Source of the DNA: Solirubrobacterales bacterium 70-9
Lineage (GTDB): Bacteria; Actinomycetota; Thermoleophilia; Solirubrobacterales; 70-9
NCBI GenBank assembly: GCA_001898095.1
Contig: MKSH01000101.1
Location: 7,409 to 15,214, forward strand
Length of the DNA stretch: 7,806 nt
Direction: 5' to 3'
A program made the position numbers and the translations under genes. Within the stretch, counting starts at the first letter, position 1, and each line of letters opens with the position of its first letter. The notes under the pieces were generated by a model, which searched no databases, had not been told where the DNA came from, and saw nothing but the letters and a program-made list of their open reading frames with translations. Positions 6,489 through 7,806 of this stretch are shown one piece after another.

Positions 6489-7806
6489 GCGACCACCGCC
6501 TTGGCCACCGGCTGCGCTCGCTCCAGCCGCGGCAGCGCCGCGAAGAGCTGCCGCGTGTACTCGTCCTTCGGCGCGTGGAAGATGTCCTCCGCGGTCCCCG
6601 TCTCCACCACCTTGCCGTCCTTCATCACCATCACCCGGTCGGAGACGTGGTGGATCACGCCGAGGTCGTGGGAGATGAAGAGGTAGGCGATGTTCAACTC
6701 CGACTGGAGGTCGGCGAGCAGGTCCAGCACCTGGGCCTGGATCGAGACGTCGAGGGCCGAGACCGGCTCGTCGCAGACGATCAGTTCCGGCTGCGGGGCG
6801 AGCGCTCGGGCGATCGCGACGCGCTGGCGCTGGCCGCCGGAGAGCTGCAGCGGCCGGCGCTCCAGCAGGCCCTCGTCGATGCCGACGTGGCCGAGCAGCT
6901 CGCGCACCCGGCCGAGCCGGGCCTCCTTGCCCTTGTAGTCGGCCTCGTCGATCGCGTCGTCGACGATCCGCCGCACCGTCCAGCGTGGGTCGAAGGAGCT
7001 GAGCGGGTCCTGGTAGACGACCGAGACCCGGCGCCGGCGCTGGCGCCGGTCCTTCTCCTTCAGCGTCGTCCACGGCTTGCCGCGCAGGGTGACGTTGCCG
7101 CTGTCCGGGTCGACCAGGGCGAGCACGATCCGCGCCGTCGTCGTCTTGCCGGAGCCCGACTCGCCGACGATCCCGAGGGTCTCCCCCGGGCGGATCTCCA
7201 GCGAGACGTGGTCGACCGCGGTGCGGCTCTTGCCGTCGGGGCCGCGGTAGGCCTTGACCAGGTTCTCGGCGGTGATGATCGGGGCGCGCGAGGCGACCAG
7301 GTTCGGCACCCGCGGGTTGCCGGCCGGGATGTAGGCGCCGGCCACGCGCGGGGCGAGGCGGGTGCCCTTCGAGTGCTCGGAGGGGATCGCGTCGAGCAGC
7401 GCCCGGGTGTAGGCGTGCTGGGGCGAGTAGAGGATCTGCTCGGCCGGGCCCTGCTCGACGATCTCACCCTGGTTCATCACCGCGACGTCGTCGGCGAGGC
7501 GGGAGACGACGGCGAGGTCGTGGCTGATCAGGATCAGGCCGCGGCCACGCTCCTTGGTCGCCTCGAGCAGCGCCAGGATCTGCGCCTGGACGGTGACGTC
7601 GAGCGCCGTCGTCGGCTCGTCGGCGATCAAGAGCGGCGGGTCGAGGGCGATCGCCGAGGCGATCAGCGCCCGCTGGCGGAGGCCGCCGGAGAGCTCGTGC
7701 GGCAGCTGCCGCGCCCGCAGCTCCGGCTCCGGCACGCCGGCCTCGGTCAGCAGCTCGATCACCTTCTGCTTACGATCTCCCTTCCAGTCGTGGATCCGCA
7801 GCGGCT
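6485..7806 (-). CDS. Fused two-domain ABC transporter ATP-binding protein, Dpp/Opp type (partial, start outside window)
   Basis: The visible C-terminal 439 residues hold one and a half ATPase domains of the peptide/nickel (Dpp/Opp/Gsi) importer class. Domain 1 lacks its Walker A, which lies past the right edge, but shows the signature LSGGLRQRA (about 7670-7699), Walker B LLIADEPTTALD (about 7604-7640), the H-loop LISHDLAVV and an oligopeptide-transporter C-terminal segment (HAYTRALLDAIP). Domain 2 is complete: Walker A GESGSGKTT (about 7139-7165), Q-loop VVYQDPLSSFDPR, signature LSGGQRQRVAIARAL (about 6800-6845), Walker B LIVCDEPVSALD (about 6748-6783) and H-loop FISHDLGV. It is a DppD-DppF-type fusion that would power an inner-membrane permease pair fed by a binding protein, presumably encoded upstream. 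The frame is open to the window edge, and a GTG at 7762 is too internal to be the start; 100 or more residues are probably missing. The GTGA overlap with the first monooxygenase ties it to the operon. The imported solute is inferred to be the organosulfur substrate. Confidence 0.93.
   Translation of the reverse strand, partial: PLRIHDWKGDRKQKVIELLTEAGVPEPELRARQLPHELSGGLRQRALIASAIALDPPLLIADEPTTALDVTVQAQILALLEATKERGRGLILISHDLAVVSRLADDVAVMNQGEIVEQGPAEQILYSPQHAYTRALLDAIPSEHSKGTRLAPRVAGAYIPAGNPRVPNLVASRAPIITAENLVKAYRGPDGKSRTAVDHVSLEIRPGETLGIVGESGSGKTTTARIVLALVDPDSGNVTLRGKPWTTLKEKDRRQRRRRVSVVYQDPLSSFDPRWTVRRIVDDAIDEADYKGKEARLGRVRELLGHVGIDEGLLERRPLQLSGGQRQRVAIARALAPQPELIVCDEPVSALDVSIQAQVLDLLADLQSELNIAYLFISHDLGVIHHVSDRVMVMKDGKVVETGTAEDIFHAPKDEYTRQLFAALPRLERAQPVAKAVVA

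Noticed and set aside
5091..6686. 531-residue open frame on the plus strand
   Set aside because: It lies antisense to the first DszA-like gene, is repetitive in R/G/V/D/L and resembles no family. Long antisense frames are expected in GC-rich genes. The same holds for plus-strand frames at 209-1384, 1249-1749, 1891-2988, 2564-4213 and 3946-5094.
6489..7073. Upstream extension of the first DszA-like frame to 7073
   Set aside because: It runs out of frame through the well-conserved ATPase domain, and the family N-terminus starts just after the GTG at 6488.
1..7806. CRISPR arrays, tRNA or rRNA genes, insertion sequences, riboswitches
   Set aside because: No regularly spaced repeats, no cloverleaf-like or rRNA-like sequence and no transposase were seen; coding sequence fills nearly the whole window.

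Overview
The window is a dense, very GC-rich (about 70% by eye) stretch of bacterial DNA. Six genes, all on the minus strand, fill about 98% of it. GC-biased third codon positions, GTG and TTG starts, long antisense shadow frames and actinobacterial-looking protein variants suggest a high-GC actinobacterium. A Thermoleophilia/Solirubrobacterales-type genome is possible, but the sequence alone cannot settle this.

Transcription order is right to left. First is a fused, two-domain Dpp/Opp-type ABC transporter ATPase (6485 to past 7806; its start is outside the window). Then come a DszA/NtaA/SnaA-family flavin-dependent monooxygenase (5100-6488), two tandem acyl-CoA-dehydrogenase-fold flavoenzymes of the DszC/SfnB kind (3880-5103 and 2660-3883), a second DszA/NtaA/SnaA-family monooxygenase (1264-2643) and an SsuD alkanesulfonate monooxygenase (110-1246). 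The first three junctions are 4-base stop/start overlaps (GTGA, ATGA, TTGA) and the last two are gaps of 16 and 17 bases, so this is almost certainly one operon. A long hairpin (91-133) covers the last codons of ssuD and lies where the transcript could end. Bases 1-90 hold no gene I can support.

Read together, the genes look like a sulfur-scavenging operon. The transporter would import an organosulfur compound. The DszC/SfnB-like and DszA-like enzymes would oxidise it at sulfur and cleave C-S bonds, and SsuD would release sulfite from the resulting sulfonate. The module resembles the DszA/DszC part of the 4S desulfurisation pathway and the sfn and sna/ytm organosulfur systems, but it has two copies of each main enzyme type, arranged LLM-ACAD-ACAD-LLM. 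No flavin reductase, DszB-like desulfinase or regulator is present in the window, and the natural substrate cannot be read from the sequence.
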